Under the pieces are notes generated by a model. The model was given only the letters and a program-made list of their open reading frames with translations, did no database searches and was not told the DNA's origin. From Topomyia yanbarensis (lineage: Eukaryota > Arthropoda > Insecta > Diptera > Culicidae): a stretch of DNA of 64,000 nt. The DNA lies in assembly GCF_030247195.1 (NCBI RefSeq), contig NC_080672.1:25365906-25429905 (forward strand), written 5' to 3'. Positions 10,990 through 61,809 of this stretch are shown in pieces. How positions within the stretch are numbered: the stretch's first letter is position 1; the number at the start of each line of letters is the position of its first letter. A program made the translations under genes and the position numbers.

Positions 10990-13620
10990 TTGATAACTCC
11001 CCATAGTGAGAACATTTTTGAAGCAGTTGACTGCTCGCAGCGATCGTATCCTTCGATGGCTAAGTCATTGAACGAGGCCGCTGATTCGATCACTGTTATA
11101 CAGTGGAATTGCAGAAGTATTCTACCGAAAATGGATTGTTTTAAAATCATACTAAACAGCTTAAAATGTGATGCATTTGCATTATCCGAAACTTGGCTAA
11201 CTTCTGATACAGATCTCAACTTCCACAATTTTAATATTATTCGTATGGATCGAGCAAACCCTTACGGAGGAGTACTTTTGGAGATCAAGAAGTGCTATTT
11301 TTTCGATCGCATTAACCTCCCTACGACACCATGCATTGAGGTTGTCGCTTGTCAAACTAGAATCAAAGGAAAATACTTGCGTTGCTTCCATCTATATTCC
11401 CCCTAGAGCCTCGGTTACGCGACTGCGATATCCGACAAAATTGAATCCAATCAAGAACTTGAATCCAATCAAGAACTTCGCGAATCAAGCTCGGACTAAA
11501 CGGGTACCCGGCGCGAATATCGATGGACGGTCTCCCACCACGTGGGGGAACAAAGAGTACTCAGACCTGTACGCGGAGAACTCCATTGCGTATAAGGCAT
11601 TCCGGGACGACGGGTTACCCGCTAGCTATCGACAGTATGTTAGACACGCCAATGAAGAGTCCAATGAAAGCCAAAAAAAGCAATTATTGGCACCGGTTCG
11701 TCGACGGGATAACGAGAGAAACAGCGATGAGCACTCTTTGGCAGACGGCTCCACGTATGCGTAACCGAAACAGTACCAACAAGAACGTGGAATATTCAAA
11801 CCGCTGGATATTCGCTTTCGCCAAGATCTGTCCGGTCCCGATACAAAAAACATACAACGCCGCGTCTCCTCACGATACCGTCAACAACGGTGGAGTTCTT
11901 ACTCGTTCTCTTATCATGCAACAATAACGCCCGAGGCCAGACAAAAACTTTTTAAAGGATCTGCCGAGAGGCGCTTGTTGAATTTATTTAATAAGTTTCT
12001 TGAATGCAACATTGTCCCTCATGACTGGAGGCAAGTGAAGGTCATCGCCATCCAAAAACCAGGAAACTCCGACCACAACTCGTATCGACCGATTGCAATA
12101 CTGTCCTGCATCCGGAAGTAAAATGATCCTATTCCGCCTCGACAACTGGGTCGAAACAAATGGCTTACTGTCAGATAAACAATTTGACTTCTGCAAAGGC
12201 AAATGGTACCAATTTTCTTCGCCCTAAATGATTTTGATTCTGTTTCATTCAATCAACATTCTTTCTGAGAAGTTGCATTGACATGATCTTTCAACAACTT
12301 TAAACAATTTTTGCTGAATTTGTTGTCGGAAAAGCACATGTACTTCTCGCATGGGGATTCGTCAACGTTGAGATTCGAGTACATGGGTCTACCCCAGGGC
12401 TCATGCCTAAGCCTTCTTTTATACAATTTTTACGTTAATGACATCGATGAATGTCTTGACAATTCTTGCACGTTAATGCAACTTGCAGACGACGATGTAG
12501 TTTCTGTTGCGGGACCCAAAGCTGTCGATCTACAAGGACCATTACAGAATACCTTGGACAATTTGTCTGGTTGGGCTGGGTATGGAGTCTCGAAGTCTTG
12601 TCGGTCGTTTTGCCGCTGAAAAATCGATTTTGCGAACTCCCATATCGATTGCTCATTCGATGCGATATCTGGAACCCATTGGTGATTGAAAATTTCGAGA
12701 GGCTTGTCGAACTAAATTTTCAAACTCATTTCATGTTCCACTACTTAGACTACATGGCACAGAACATTAACCGTTCTTCTTATAATCCCAATCTGCTGTT
12801 TTTTTCGACACATCCATGAAGGCTGAGATTTGTGGAATACCGGAGCACATGCGCCCGCAAGTGGTCCCAAACATTTTTTGCAATAAATTCCGAAAGGTTT
12901 TATACTGACGGATCAAACCTCGAAGGGCCCACTGGCTTCAGTATTTTCAATCAAAAATTCACCGTATTCTACACGCTCAGTGACCCTGCTTCAGTTTACG
13001 CCACAGAACTTGCTACTATTCATTCCCCCATTTATATACACTTGGAGTCATTGACAAATTACCCGCAGACTATTACTTCATCGTTTCGGATAGCCTCAGT
13101 TCCATTGAAGCTATTCGAACGAGGATACATGGAAAGCAATCCTCGTATTATTTGGGGAATACAGGGAGATACTGAGTGCTTTAACAGACAAATCTTTCCA
13201 GATTACCTCGGTTTGGGTCCCTTGCTAATTGCTCCATTCCGGGCAATGAGATGGCTGACTCATTAGCTAAGGTGGGTGCCAAACTTTTTGGAGCAATGGT
13301 GAACTAGGAAGGTTGCTACATTTAATAGTCCCTAAAATATCGACGAGACCTTGGTTCAAGGGTATGGATGTGAGTCGTGACTTCATTCGTGCGATGTTCC
13401 GACTCATGGCAAATCATTTCACGTTGGACGCACCTCTTCGGCTTATTGGACTCGTGGATAGAGATGTCTGCGCTTGTGGCGACGGCTATCACGACATCGA
13501 ACACATTGTCTGGGCTTGCACCGAGTATAGTTCCGCGAGATCTCATCTAGGGCCCGAGGAAGACCACCCAACGTTTCAGTTCGGGATTATATGGAAAACT
13601 TGCGATCTCCCCTCATATGT
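10990..13620 (+). pseudogene. LINE ORF2 (endonuclease, reverse transcriptase, RNase H), broken
   Basis: The endonuclease N-terminus reads ITVIQWNCRSILPKMDCF and FALSETWL. The C-terminal half of the endonuclease is deleted near 11410-11480, where an 18-bp unit (TTGAATCCAATCAAGAAC) is duplicated in tandem. Pre-RT text follows (YKAFRDDGLPASYRQYV). RT pieces include VKVIAIQKPGNSDHNSYRPI, MGLPQGSCLSLLLYNFYVND and LMQLADDDVVSV; the catalytic motif is ADDD rather than the usual (F)ADD with a hydrophobic fourth residue. The RNase H part has FYTDGSNLEGPTGFSIFN, and later GNEMADSLAKVGA in another frame (about 13240-13280). The C-terminal CACGDGYHDIEHIVWAC is the Cys/His motif of Jockey elements. At least six frame breaks. 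Confidence 0.85.
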
Positions 13621-14310
13621 CTCGAATCTATCTCTTTTTAAAATTAATCATTATAAGAATTTGGCCCCTCTCTTTCTCTTTTTCTCTTTCTCAAACGTTC
13701 ACTCTACTGCTTTTGTGGCGCCAACTCGCACTAGTGCGCTACTATGTGATTGTCTTCACTCACCAATCTGCTTGCATGAACCAAAATTGGAGCCGAAAAC
13801 GACCCGAAGTTCGGACCGATCTTTGGGATTCGCTACGGGTCCGACGAAGACCACCCGATGTCCCGCTGCGTGCTGACTTGGCGGTCCAAGGCTGTCATTA
13901 CCGCTGACGATTTGCCACAAACTGCAAGTTTTATGTTTTTCTCTTTTCTGTTACCGTTGTCCTTTCCCTCTGTATCTGATATTGCAGTTACTCAAGCAGG
14001 CCTTTGCCATGAACAACTGAATTTGAATTTGTACCACTTTCTTTAAATTAAAATTTCTCAAAACAAAAGACAAAGTGTGTGTATCGTATTTGTATTCAAT
14101 TGCCCACCCCCTAGTTAATAATTGATCTCCCATGTACTTTGATCTGCATTCCTAGTTTAAGGTAGTCACTCATCTTAAGATAGTTTTTACTATTTAGTTT
14201 TTAAACGAAGTTTTAAAGATCCCTTATTGCAATCCTCTAGCTTTGAGAAATTTAAAATGTAAAATGCAAAAATATCAAATAAACAGAGTGAATAAAAAAG
14301 TAGAACATTT

Positions 14311-15938
14311 TGAGCAACTGATTTCAGTTTTGAACCGGAATAATGTCAAGCGCACAGATAAATTACAGTGCGAAACAAAAATAAAAAAAACTTGAGAGCA
14401 GATCGAAAAAAATGGCAAAAATTTGTGGTTCCAGGAAACTCCCGGTGAAAAAAAAATTCAAAAAAGATTGGAACGGGGCTTCACAGTTTAAAACCAAAGT
14501 TTGTATGGATAATTAGGGTGCTTCTATAGAGAAGATACCAATCAAAATGGTCATCAAGTTTTGGAAAACGTAGGCAGACAATCTAAAATGAACGATTCAA
14601 TAATATTGCAAACTAATGACGATACATATATCAAAATTTAACTTAATCTGTCCCTGGCAGCACTGCTCCAGCGGAAACTAATCAGATTAATTGCAATAAT
14701 TTAATTTTTATAGATAATACTTATTATTATAGTCACATTCAAAAGATTTGTTTTTGTGAGTAAATCTTACCTAAAGCAAAAGTTATAACTGTTTAAAAAT
14801 GTTGTTGTTTAAAAACAACATATGCAAGGGCTTAAAGAAGCAACAGGTTAGTGATTAATCTTTCGAAAGATGAGAAGCAAGTTTGGTTTGCTCATCTATG
14901 CATATAAAAATTTATTTTATTCACTTCTACATATTGATATCAATTGACATGTGTAGATTTTTATTGACCATTTTTATAGATTTTAAAAATGTTCTACAAT
15001 TTTCAAGACAAGAGTGTATTTCTATCTCTCACAGCTATCGATTTTTTTTTATTTCAAAGAGCTTCTTTTTGTTAGAATAGATCAATTTTTTTTGACATGC
15101 TACTTTACGTTTTTGTTTTTTCCCATTAAACTGTTTTGATGAAATTGGCACTTTACGAAGTGTGAGTTAGAGCACTATGTTCTAAGATGTTTGTTGAATG
15201 GACTGTGTCTCTAATTTCTGACCTACTTGTTACATTTGCGATTGTATGTGCATAAAGAGCAGTGTTCTGTTGTTCTGAACTATGAGCGTACGTGTGACTG
15301 TATGATTTGGTGGAATCCGTCTATGTTTGAATAGTTTTACTTTAACCCGTAGAGGATACTTGCTGGAGGATCATGTTGGTATGTTACTCGTAACGATCAA
15401 CAACCAACTATTAGTTTATTTCTAGGGAACCAAAGTGGGGACGACAACACGAACAACAATTTAGTATGCATAAGTTTTTGCGTCAGAAAGACAAGCGGGC
15501 GGATGGTAAAAAATCATCTATGTCAGTGGGAGCTCTATCGAAGTTTTGTGAATCGCAAGAAAGCAAACCGGAACTACGAAATCCGCAGCGTATCCTGTGT
15601 CTTCATCACTGTCATAATGATTTCACAAAATTCAATACGGGAAATAGATTAAAGGATTTACGGTGGTCACACCTTTCAGCTTTAGAGTTATGAATGTGCT
15701 TCAAAACTAACGAATACTAAAGCCAAAAGATACGATCCTGCTGTACGAAGGGGGAGCACACCGGCGGTTGGAAGCATACACCGAAAAAACAAGCATTTGG
15801 GGACAAGATTTTTTGTTTCAAACACCACGCACAACAAACTGGGCGAAAGATCGGAATACTGGAGGGGGGTCATTACATCCTGAAGGGGTTTTGAAGGATG
15901 AGAGTGGGGGGGGGTGCAGAAAGCGTCCACCTACTTAC
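14311..15938. other. Intronic sequence, no gene seen
   Basis: AT-rich intron downstream of the domain I-II linker exon in gene order. Short frames at 14883, 15466 and 15768 have no family resemblance; the 15768-16178 plus-strand frame is in part the shadow of the channel exon. Confidence 0.45.
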
Positions 15939-55029
<39,091 letters not shown>

Positions 55030-56660
55030 ATACCGGACGAATCGTGTGATAGGATACATTACTGCAGTGCCTGACTATCCCCACCGACTACAGTAATTGC
55101 ACGTACGTGCCGGGTTACGTGAGACGCCATATGGGTTCCGGGTATCACCGTCACGCTGCCCTTCAAATGCAATGAAGTTAACTAGTGCACGGGAACATAC
55201 GAAATTAGGGTAAAAGGATCCTGCGGAGGCATAAAGTACCATGCGTTTCCCTACGAATATTTTCTGAATCGAACTAAATTCTCTGTAATCAATTTAAATG
55301 GTTTATTTTTTATATCGATCTAGACCTATCTGTTTCTTAATAAATCAGGTCTGCTCTATTTGCTTCGTTGTTAATATTTAATAAAACTTTCTTTTCTTTT
55401 TGTGGCATTTTGGTAAACCTGACACATCGGGAGCAACAGCCCATGATGCCACGATGTCGCGACCGTGTCTGTGTATGTAATTAACAAACGAAATCGTTAG
55501 TTCTCATTAGAGGTGGGTACCCGATACATGCCTGTAGCCAGTTGATGTGTTGATTCCCACGAAAAATCCCGTTTCGTGCTGCCCGATCTGTGTTCCCTCG
55601 AGAGTTTCTTATATTTCTAGTCACGCAACAGGTGGCTTACCGTATGACCCGATTCTGGTAATTTCCAGTACTATCCCGAAACACCCCTCGAAAGCAGTGC
55701 AGTTAACTAATACACTATCCGTAGTGAGTGAGGGTAGAAGTTTTCTGTGAAGGCATTAAGTTTCACGCGTTTTTCTACGAATTTTACCGGATCCAGACGT
55801 AATGTTTCACGAATCTTATTATTAAGGTGTGTAATTAAAACTAGTTTTGGATTGGAATCTTTTCTATATCGATAATCACCTTGGACTAAGGGTTTCAACC
55901 AGAGTTAAAAATAATCGAAGCTCTTTGTTGACGGTTGAAAATGAACCTGATGCTACTCGTGGTGAATAGAAAAAATTTTCATTCAAACATCCATGTTATT
56001 CATTCAGTTGAATATCGTACAATATATTCATTTCGCTATTTATCTAGGAAAATGTTTTCAAATGCCAGTAAAGCATATGAAACAACAATCATCATCGCTT
56101 ACATTGTACCAGGGCCTACTTTGGTGCATTTGATTCGTTGCTGCACGGGCGCTTCGTGTAATAATCGGAGACGAATGAAAATCTGCATGGATGAATGGGC
56201 GGTTTGTTCGTTTGACGTTTTCAGCTGCGTCACTGAATATTGAAAATGAATGCGGCTGAATATGATCAATTTTCATTCAATGAATTTGAATATTTTTAAC
56301 TCTGGTTCCAACTAAACCATCAGGGCTGTTATATGAATCTCATCATTATATTTAATGACACTTTCGGTTGGGTTTAAAAACCTCTGACGTCCGGACCAAC
56401 AACCAAGATGCCACGATGTCGCTACCGTGTCTGTGTATGTGATTAACAAACGAAATCGTTAGCTCCTGTTTGAGGTTCCGTGTATCTGTAGTTAATTTAT
56501 GTGGCAATTCTTAAGCAAAACCCTGCCTTGCGATTTTCTTCATCTGTTCTTCAACAAGTGATTTTCGTTTATTTCAAGTCACGCAACAAGTTGCTTACCG
56601 CATGAGAAAAACTGGCCTAATTCTGGTTGTATCCGGTTCGATTCTATCAATACTGACCGT
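55030..56660. repeat. Two diverged tandem units of about 560 bp
   Basis: Unit landmarks repeat: GATGCCACGATGTCGCGACC / GATGCCACGATGTCGCTACC, CGTGTCTGTGTATGT, GATTAACAAACGAAATCGTT (55446 and 56410), AGTCACGCAACAGGTGGCTT / AGTCACGCAACAAGTTGCTT (55619 and 56577), and an AAGTTAACTA...GGCATAAAGT..CA.GCGTTT block at 55175-55250 and 55700-55775. The second unit is lengthened by a 405-bp insertion. No coding function recognised. Confidence 0.65.
55900..56304. mobile_element. hAT-type MITE (405 bp)
   Basis: Perfect 14-bp inverted ends CAGAGTTAAAAATA / TATTTTTAACTCTG, flanked by 8-bp words GTTTCAAC and GTTCCAAC (7 of 8), the expected hAT duplication. Inside both ends lie ATTCATTCAGTTGAATAT / TTTTCATTCAATGAATTT words. 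It interrupts the second unit of the surrounding tandem repeat. No transposase; open frames 55935 (+) and 56058 (-) are unsupported. Confidence 0.8.
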
Positions 56661-57028
56661 CTGTTTAATAAGTGGAGATCTGATAGCGTTTATTGAATCA
56701 TTGAGAAGCAATTACAATCCTGTTTACGTATGTACTGCCTTACGTCATGACGGACAGCATCATTAGCAACCGCTGTCGAATCAAGATATTTTTTCCATAA
56801 TTTTTGAAAAAAAAAGTGATTATTACGGCAATTTTATAGATGATAACACCACTGCATTCAACCGGTGTAGTGGTCTCATGCGATTTTCAGCGAAGACAAC
56901 ATATCGACAAGACTGGCAATTCTGTCCAGAATCTAGAGATAGTGACAGCAGCACCACGTCCTTTTTATAGTGATAGTGATATATGCACACGAACCTACTT
57001 TTATATTGAGCTTAACTTCCTAACTTCG
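56661..57028. other. Intronic sequence, no gene seen
   Basis: No recognisable gene. The frame at 56840-57043 has no family resemblance. Confidence 0.4.
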
Positions 57029-57539
57029 CAGTGGCGTAGCTAAGGGGGGGTTTTGGGGGTTAAAACCCCCTCCAAACCAAAATATTTGAATTGAAGAAAA
57101 AAGTTTGATGCTGACTAGTTTATTAAATATTCAAATAATAATTTTGGAAGTTTATTATCTGTTCATTACATTGAGAACCTAATGTTTTAAACGTTGTGGG
57201 GACTAAATTGTGAGAATGGGATCTTATAACTAATATTTTAGTGAGGATCCTATAGTTGATAAATCAAGTAAATATCAAGCAAAATAACTCAATGAAAACG
57301 CCTACGTAGAAACTGATGCAAAATTGCGTTTTACGCTTGTCTCTAACAGGTAAGAATCGGTTTTATATGCATTTATATAAAGTGCCACCAGCTGAGATCG
57401 GTGATAAAAAAATTGAACGATTTTCGCTATTTATGATGTACATTTTGGTATCGAATTGAATGGCGCCAAGATTCTATAATTTGGAAACCATCAGCTTTAG
57501 TATTTAGCAGCATAATTTTGTTTAACAGCAGGCATCCAA

Positions 57540-57690
57540 CGGGGAAAAACGATCAGAAATGGTGAGTGAAGCTAAGCAATCATGTGAAAAAAATTTCCCC
57601 CAGAGGCGAGACTCGAACTCGCAACCTTTGAGACTCCAGCCCAATGCACCCTTATGCTATCCCTGGGTATGGCGACATCCCAGAAAGAAC
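57540..57690 (-). mobile_element. tRNA-derived SINE-like copy, inverted
   Basis: Reverse complement of the copy at 57930-58115: GGCGAGACTCGAACTCGCAA, GACTCCAGCCCAATGCAC, TATGCTATCCCTGGGTATGG. It forms one arm of a large inverted repeat, loop about 240 bp. Confidence 0.6.
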
Positions 57691-57929
57691 ATATGATTAT
57701 CCCACTGGCGACGGTGATCGCACCCTGCCTGCAAAGCGAGAATCACACACAACGGCACCTGATCACCCCAACATATTTGATCTATTTAATTTCCCCGCTA
57801 GATACCAAGGCCCGGGTTTTTATTATCGTGTGATGTCTAATTTTAGTTCATTACCCATCGTACTTCGGTGGGTGACAGAGCTAATGAAGACTGTCGATTT
57901 CTGGTCCCTTGCCCAGTGATCAGAGGTAA

Positions 57930-58115
57930 TCATATGTTCTTTCTGGGATGTCGCCATACCCAGGGATAGCATAAGGGTTAGTGCATTGGGCCGGAGTCTC
58001 AAAGGTTGCGAGTTCGAGTCTCGCCTCTGAGGGGAATTTTTTTCACATGATTGCTTAGCTTCACTCACCATTTCCGATCGTTTTTCCACGTTGGATACCA
58101 CCAGTCCTAAATAAG
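57930..58115 (+). mobile_element. tRNA-derived SINE-like copy
   Basis: A tRNA-like head: A-box-like TAGCATAAGGGTTAG at about 57966, then GCATTGGGCCGGAGTCTCAA and B-box-like GAGTTCGAGTCTC at about 58009, spacing as in a tRNA promoter. A non-tRNA body follows (GGGGAATTTTTTTCACATGA, TTCACTCACCATTTCCGATC, GATACCACCAG). I do not call it a tRNA because the acceptor stem does not close and no CCA-adjacent end is seen. Overlapping protein-like frames (57823-58125 minus) are shadows. Confidence 0.6.
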
Positions 58116-58689
58116 GTATTGGCACTTAAGTCAAAAGACAAAATTTTTTTGAATTATTGGTATAATTTTGTTGTTTAATTTTTCCAGTTGGATGCATTAC
58201 TAATTCCAATCAAATTTAGTATCTTCAGCAAAGTTTTTAAGAGTGTTATTGCAAATAGCTTGGTTGAAGATATGAATGTAACTCGTATTTATGCATTATA
58301 GGCCATGTTGCGAATTCCCTTACTAACGGTTATAGGCGGCAACAAAGAATTTGGGAGAACACCTTGTAGATGACGTTTACTATTCTAGTATGCAAAAGTG
58401 ACTTCAACGCCACTTTGGTCAAATTTAATTTTTTCGTATTTTTATGTTCACTACGAAAATTCGTATCTTTCAGTGTAAACGACTTCAAATGAAAATAAAA
58501 AATTATCTGTTGAAATGCGAAAAGCAAAGTGGCGAAAGCATGCTTTTACCCGCACCATGCAAGATTTGAAAATTGATTTCCTGAAAAATAGCTGAATGGC
58601 GTTTACGTCACCTTTGCATTCATGGGCAGTTCAGTAATGTGATTAATCGGTAATTAGTTGCAAAAATCCCGCTTAACACCATTTTTATA

Positions 58690-58860
58690 GATGGGACATA
58701 CTACTCCCTACTTCCTATACTTCGGTGAAATCTCCTCCTTCCAGATCTTCAAAAGCACCCAGTGGAGTGCTCTAGCCAATTCCTCTACTCTGTGTTTGAA
58801 TAGCTCACATGACAGTTGATCATTGCCAGCGGTTCAACCGTCATATTTTTTTCATGAATC
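58690..58860 (-). pseudogene. LINE reverse-transcriptase scrap
   Basis: On the minus strand, about 58845 down to 58685 reads GNDQLSCELFKHRVEELARA, LHWVLLKIWKEEISPKYRK, a stop, GVVCPIYKNG. This is the ELFK..W...P..W...V..PI.K(K)G segment just before the RT palm of RTE/Jockey-type LINEs. Neighbouring minus-strand text up to about 59300 may belong to the same copy but is too worn to assign. Confidence 0.65.
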
Positions 58861-59627
58861 TTAGGTAGATCCGGAATCTGCCGTCGACTGCGCGCGTCTC
58901 CAAGCTGATTCTTGCAATACTCTTGTCGTCTACTGTTTCGCTATTTAGGTGTTCGTCATAATATACTTATCAATCGTGAGAATTTCTGTACATTATTTAT
59001 AAAGTGTACAGACTATCCTGTGCGATAACCGGTTTATACGGATGTTTATGATGACGAGCTTAACATTCCGCCATAGGCAGCTATGATAGACATGCTCCAG
59101 CTGAGCATAAAACGCATCTTTCTCGGCTTCGTGAGGTCAGTGCACATTGATAATGGCCTTTGATCCACACTACACACATCCTTTCGCTGATCGTCTGCCA
59201 CTTGATCACGCGTTGGCGCATTTTGCCCAGTTTTTGTGCCGTCGCTCGATCCCCGCATTTCCACACCTTCTGCCCCGTCTATCAAAGCTCCTTAAATGCC
59301 ACGGTTCGAAGTTGCGAGTTTTCAGCTCATGCTTTTGTTAGTAAAGTAGTGTTTTTGGCCACTCGTTGAACTTGACCTAACCTGTCTCGTAGTCCGCCAC
59401 CCAACATAACTGACACCTGCGACAGGTATTTAGTTCTGCCTACGGTATGGTTATAGCGCCCATGCTCGCTCACACCATCCCATTTCGCTATTACTGCAGA
59501 TCACGGTAGTACCCAGTCGATCGCGGCCTACAGATTAAATGTCATAAATAGACCCGCCAACATTTTTGAAAAATCTAAGATTTTCGTCAAAACCCCCTCC
59601 AAACCAAATTTCTGGCTACGCCACTGT

Positions 59628-60394
59628 TCGTACATTAGAAACGCTGAAACCTCTTTTGATCGAGGGAGATTCATCAAAAGAGACGACTACCGACTCGGCT
59701 ATGGTACTGTCGGATTCTTACTGCAGTTCTTTCTCCAACAAGCCTACCGACTAAACCTCAACCTCCTGTATCTCCGTATCCTCATCCTCCCGGAACCACC
59801 GTTGGGTATTACTTCGGGAGGGGAAATTTTTTTATTTTCATTTTTGGTGTTATTTTTTTAAATATTTTTATTTATCGTTTTTTTTAATTTTTTTTTATTT
59901 TTTCATATTTTTTTTCTTAATTTTATGTTTTTTTTTCTACCCACGTACAGCATGTTGAGTTTCCGGGCGAGTGTCGTCTTCAATGTCTGAACCCGTCGAG
60001 ACGTGAATGGATCCAGAGATACCCAAAACCCAATTCGCATCCCTTCACAGCCACCCTCGTAGGATTTTTTAAACCGACGTGAAACTACTTGTTAGTGTTG
60101 TTAACTTAGTGCTCTTTTTTCGCTGCGTAGCCGGTCTACATACGACCGTCGCACAGTGGGAAAAAGTATCAAAAACGCGACATTATTCAATAGCGTGATA
60201 GAACTCTATGTACGGTTATCGAAATTGTGCACTCCTTATATAAAAATACCTCGAGAATTGATTGCATGTATTTAAAATGACCGCAGAGTATGCTATCATG
60301 CTTATTTTACCATATTTTCCCTTTTTATTAGTGTTTATTTTGTTATTGGCTATTTATCTTTGAAGAAAACTGAAGGTGGGCTACCATAGTTAGT
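59628..60394. other. Intronic sequence with T-rich tract, no gene seen
   Basis: 59826-59940 is a T-rich, low-complexity tract on the plus strand. The rest has no recognisable gene. Confidence 0.45.
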
Positions 60395-61095
60395 GGTTCT
60401 TATGCAAAAAAGTCCAAAGGGTCTATAGGAGATAGTACGATTGCCTGCATAAAACGTTTTAATCCGATTAACCCAAATTCTTCCTAACTGTTGGGTTTTT
60501 AGTTTAACTTTACCCACCATCTTGGAAGCAGGCCTAAAGCCGCTGATCAAAAGTAGTGTTTCTTATACAAAAGAATCCAAGGATTCGATTGCAGATAGAT
60601 AGAATGAACGCACGGAACGTGTGAACCCGTCTTACCCAATTTTTCACAAATTTCGGAAAAAAATCTACAGTTGATCAATAGTTGTATTGCTTATGCAGAA
60701 AGGTCCTGGAAATCGATTGCAGATAGTCAGAATGTCCGCACGAAACTTGTGCATCCGTTTTACCCCAATTCTTCTCATAACTAAAGTGTGAAATTAAATC
60801 TGGCCCTTCATTTCAGAAAAGGCTGAATACGAATTGATCAAATGTGTTAATTCTTATATAAAAAAGTCCGGAAAATCGGTTGAAAATAAATAAAATGACT
60901 GCACGAAACATGTGAACCCGTTTTACTCCAGTTCCCTGAACTCAAGTTTGAAGTTAATCAGTTAATCCTTACTCTACATTTAAGAAAAAGACTAAGTACG
61001 GCATATCAAAAGTAACGTTTCTTATTTATGAAAACCCAAAAAAATCATTGCAGATAGTTAGAATGACCGTACGAAACGCGTTTTACTCCACTTCT
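60395..61095. repeat. Tandem array, five units of about 163 bp
   Basis: Each unit has (G/A)TTCTTAT.CA.AAAA, then a run such as GATTGCAGATAG, TAGAATGA.CGCACGAAAC and GTGAACCCGTTTTACCC. Unit landmarks at 60397, 60560, 60688, 60851 and 61019, spacing 163, 128, 163 and 168 bp. Units are separated by TTGATCAA-type words. No coding function. Confidence 0.75.
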
Positions 61096-61528
61096 TCTCG
61101 TTCTACAAGCTTGTAGAACGTATTGAGTTGATCAATTACAGTTACAATATGAAAAAGTTAAAAAAAATGCAAATTTTGAGGCTAAACTGCCAAAGAACAG
61201 AATTATATTGTGAATATTTTTTCAAGGACACCTAGGTTCTAGAATATGTAAGGCTTCAATTAGGTATTGTCCCACTTTTTTTGTAGATTTAATCTTATTG
61301 GTTAAAGTAGAATCCCACGACTAAAAAAATCAAATTTTATTTAAATGACTGAGGGCTTCAGCAAAGTTGTCCAATTTTGTGTTTGGAACAATTTTGTTGA
61401 AAGTACCTTATACAAACAGTAGATTTATTTTTTTTAGCCGCAACCGTAGTTGTTTGGCAGTTTAACTTCAATTTTTTTGTATTGTAACCGTGATTCATCA
61501 ACTCAATATGTTCTACATGCTTGTAGGT
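61090..61528. mobile_element. TIR element with palindromic ends
   Basis: Arms of about 100 bp: CTACAAGCTTGTAGAAC, TATTGAGTTGAT.AAT and AAACTGCCAAA on the left return inverted on the right (TTTGGCAGTTT, CATCAACTCAATATGTTCTA, CATGCTTGTAG). The left terminal CTACAAGCTTGTAG is itself a perfect 14-bp palindrome; the right counterpart has one change. About 440 bp, no coding capacity. It begins at the end of the tandem array. Confidence 0.65.
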
Positions 61529-61809
61529 GCGTGTAAAATATAACATTTTGTAAAATATAACAGCTAATAAAGTATAGAAATTAAAATTAATATTAACACA
61601 TTTTATGTTAGAAACTAAATAGAATAATAGATTATCGGATTAGCCAAAGTTTGGTTACCCAAAAGTGCCCATAAAAACAGAAATATTTGATGAAAATAGT
61701 GCAAATTTAAATGAAAATAGTTTTCGAAGTCAATGTATTGATTTTACGTTATCAGTTTCTTCAACAAAAAGTTGCATTTTAGTGATACCTTCAATTTTGT
61801 AAAACTACT
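61529..61809. other. AT-rich spacer, no gene seen
   Basis: Short AT-rich stretch between the TIR element and the LINE fragments. Confidence 0.4.

Larger units (their letters stand above)
9690..14310 (+). mobile_element. Jockey-clade LINE (Juan-like), full length but decayed
   Basis: A two-ORF non-LTR retrotransposon in which all expected parts occur in order: 5' untranslated region, ORF1 with zinc knuckles (9801-10935), ORF2 endonuclease (from 10990), reverse transcriptase (about 11930-12700), RNase H (about 12830-13270) and a C-terminal Cys/His motif (about 13400-13520), then a 3' region ending near AATAAACAGAGTGAATAAA at about 14280-14300. The ORFs are broken by frameshifts, stops and an internal deletion. 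The ORF1 text KRSLKERSKRSYAEILK resembles mosquito Juan elements as I remember them. The exact 5' and 3' ends are uncertain; no target duplication was identified. It is antisense to the sodium channel. Confidence 0.85.
57029..59627. mobile_element. Possible large hAT-like composite element
   Basis: Starts CAGTGGCGTAGC followed by GGGGGGGTTTTGGGGG, and ends GCTACGCCACTG, a perfect 12-bp inverted repeat; AAAACCCCCTCCAAACC occurs just inside both ends. The flanks do not give a clear 8-bp duplication, so two separate elements or a rearranged one are also possible. The interior holds an inverted SINE pair and a minus-strand LINE scrap. Confidence 0.45.

Noticed and set aside
10758..11228. 156-codon minus-strand frame
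   Set aside because: Lies opposite LINE ORF1 tail and ORF2 endonuclease, which are clearly recognisable on the plus strand.
1..15938. Next sodium channel linker exon (text expected after KARKVSA)
   Set aside because: Looked for on the minus strand and not found; presumed outside the window.
57960..58035. Candidate tRNA gene
   Set aside because: A- and B-box-like words are present, but the acceptor stem does not pair and the same text recurs in two other places with a common non-tRNA body, as in a SINE.
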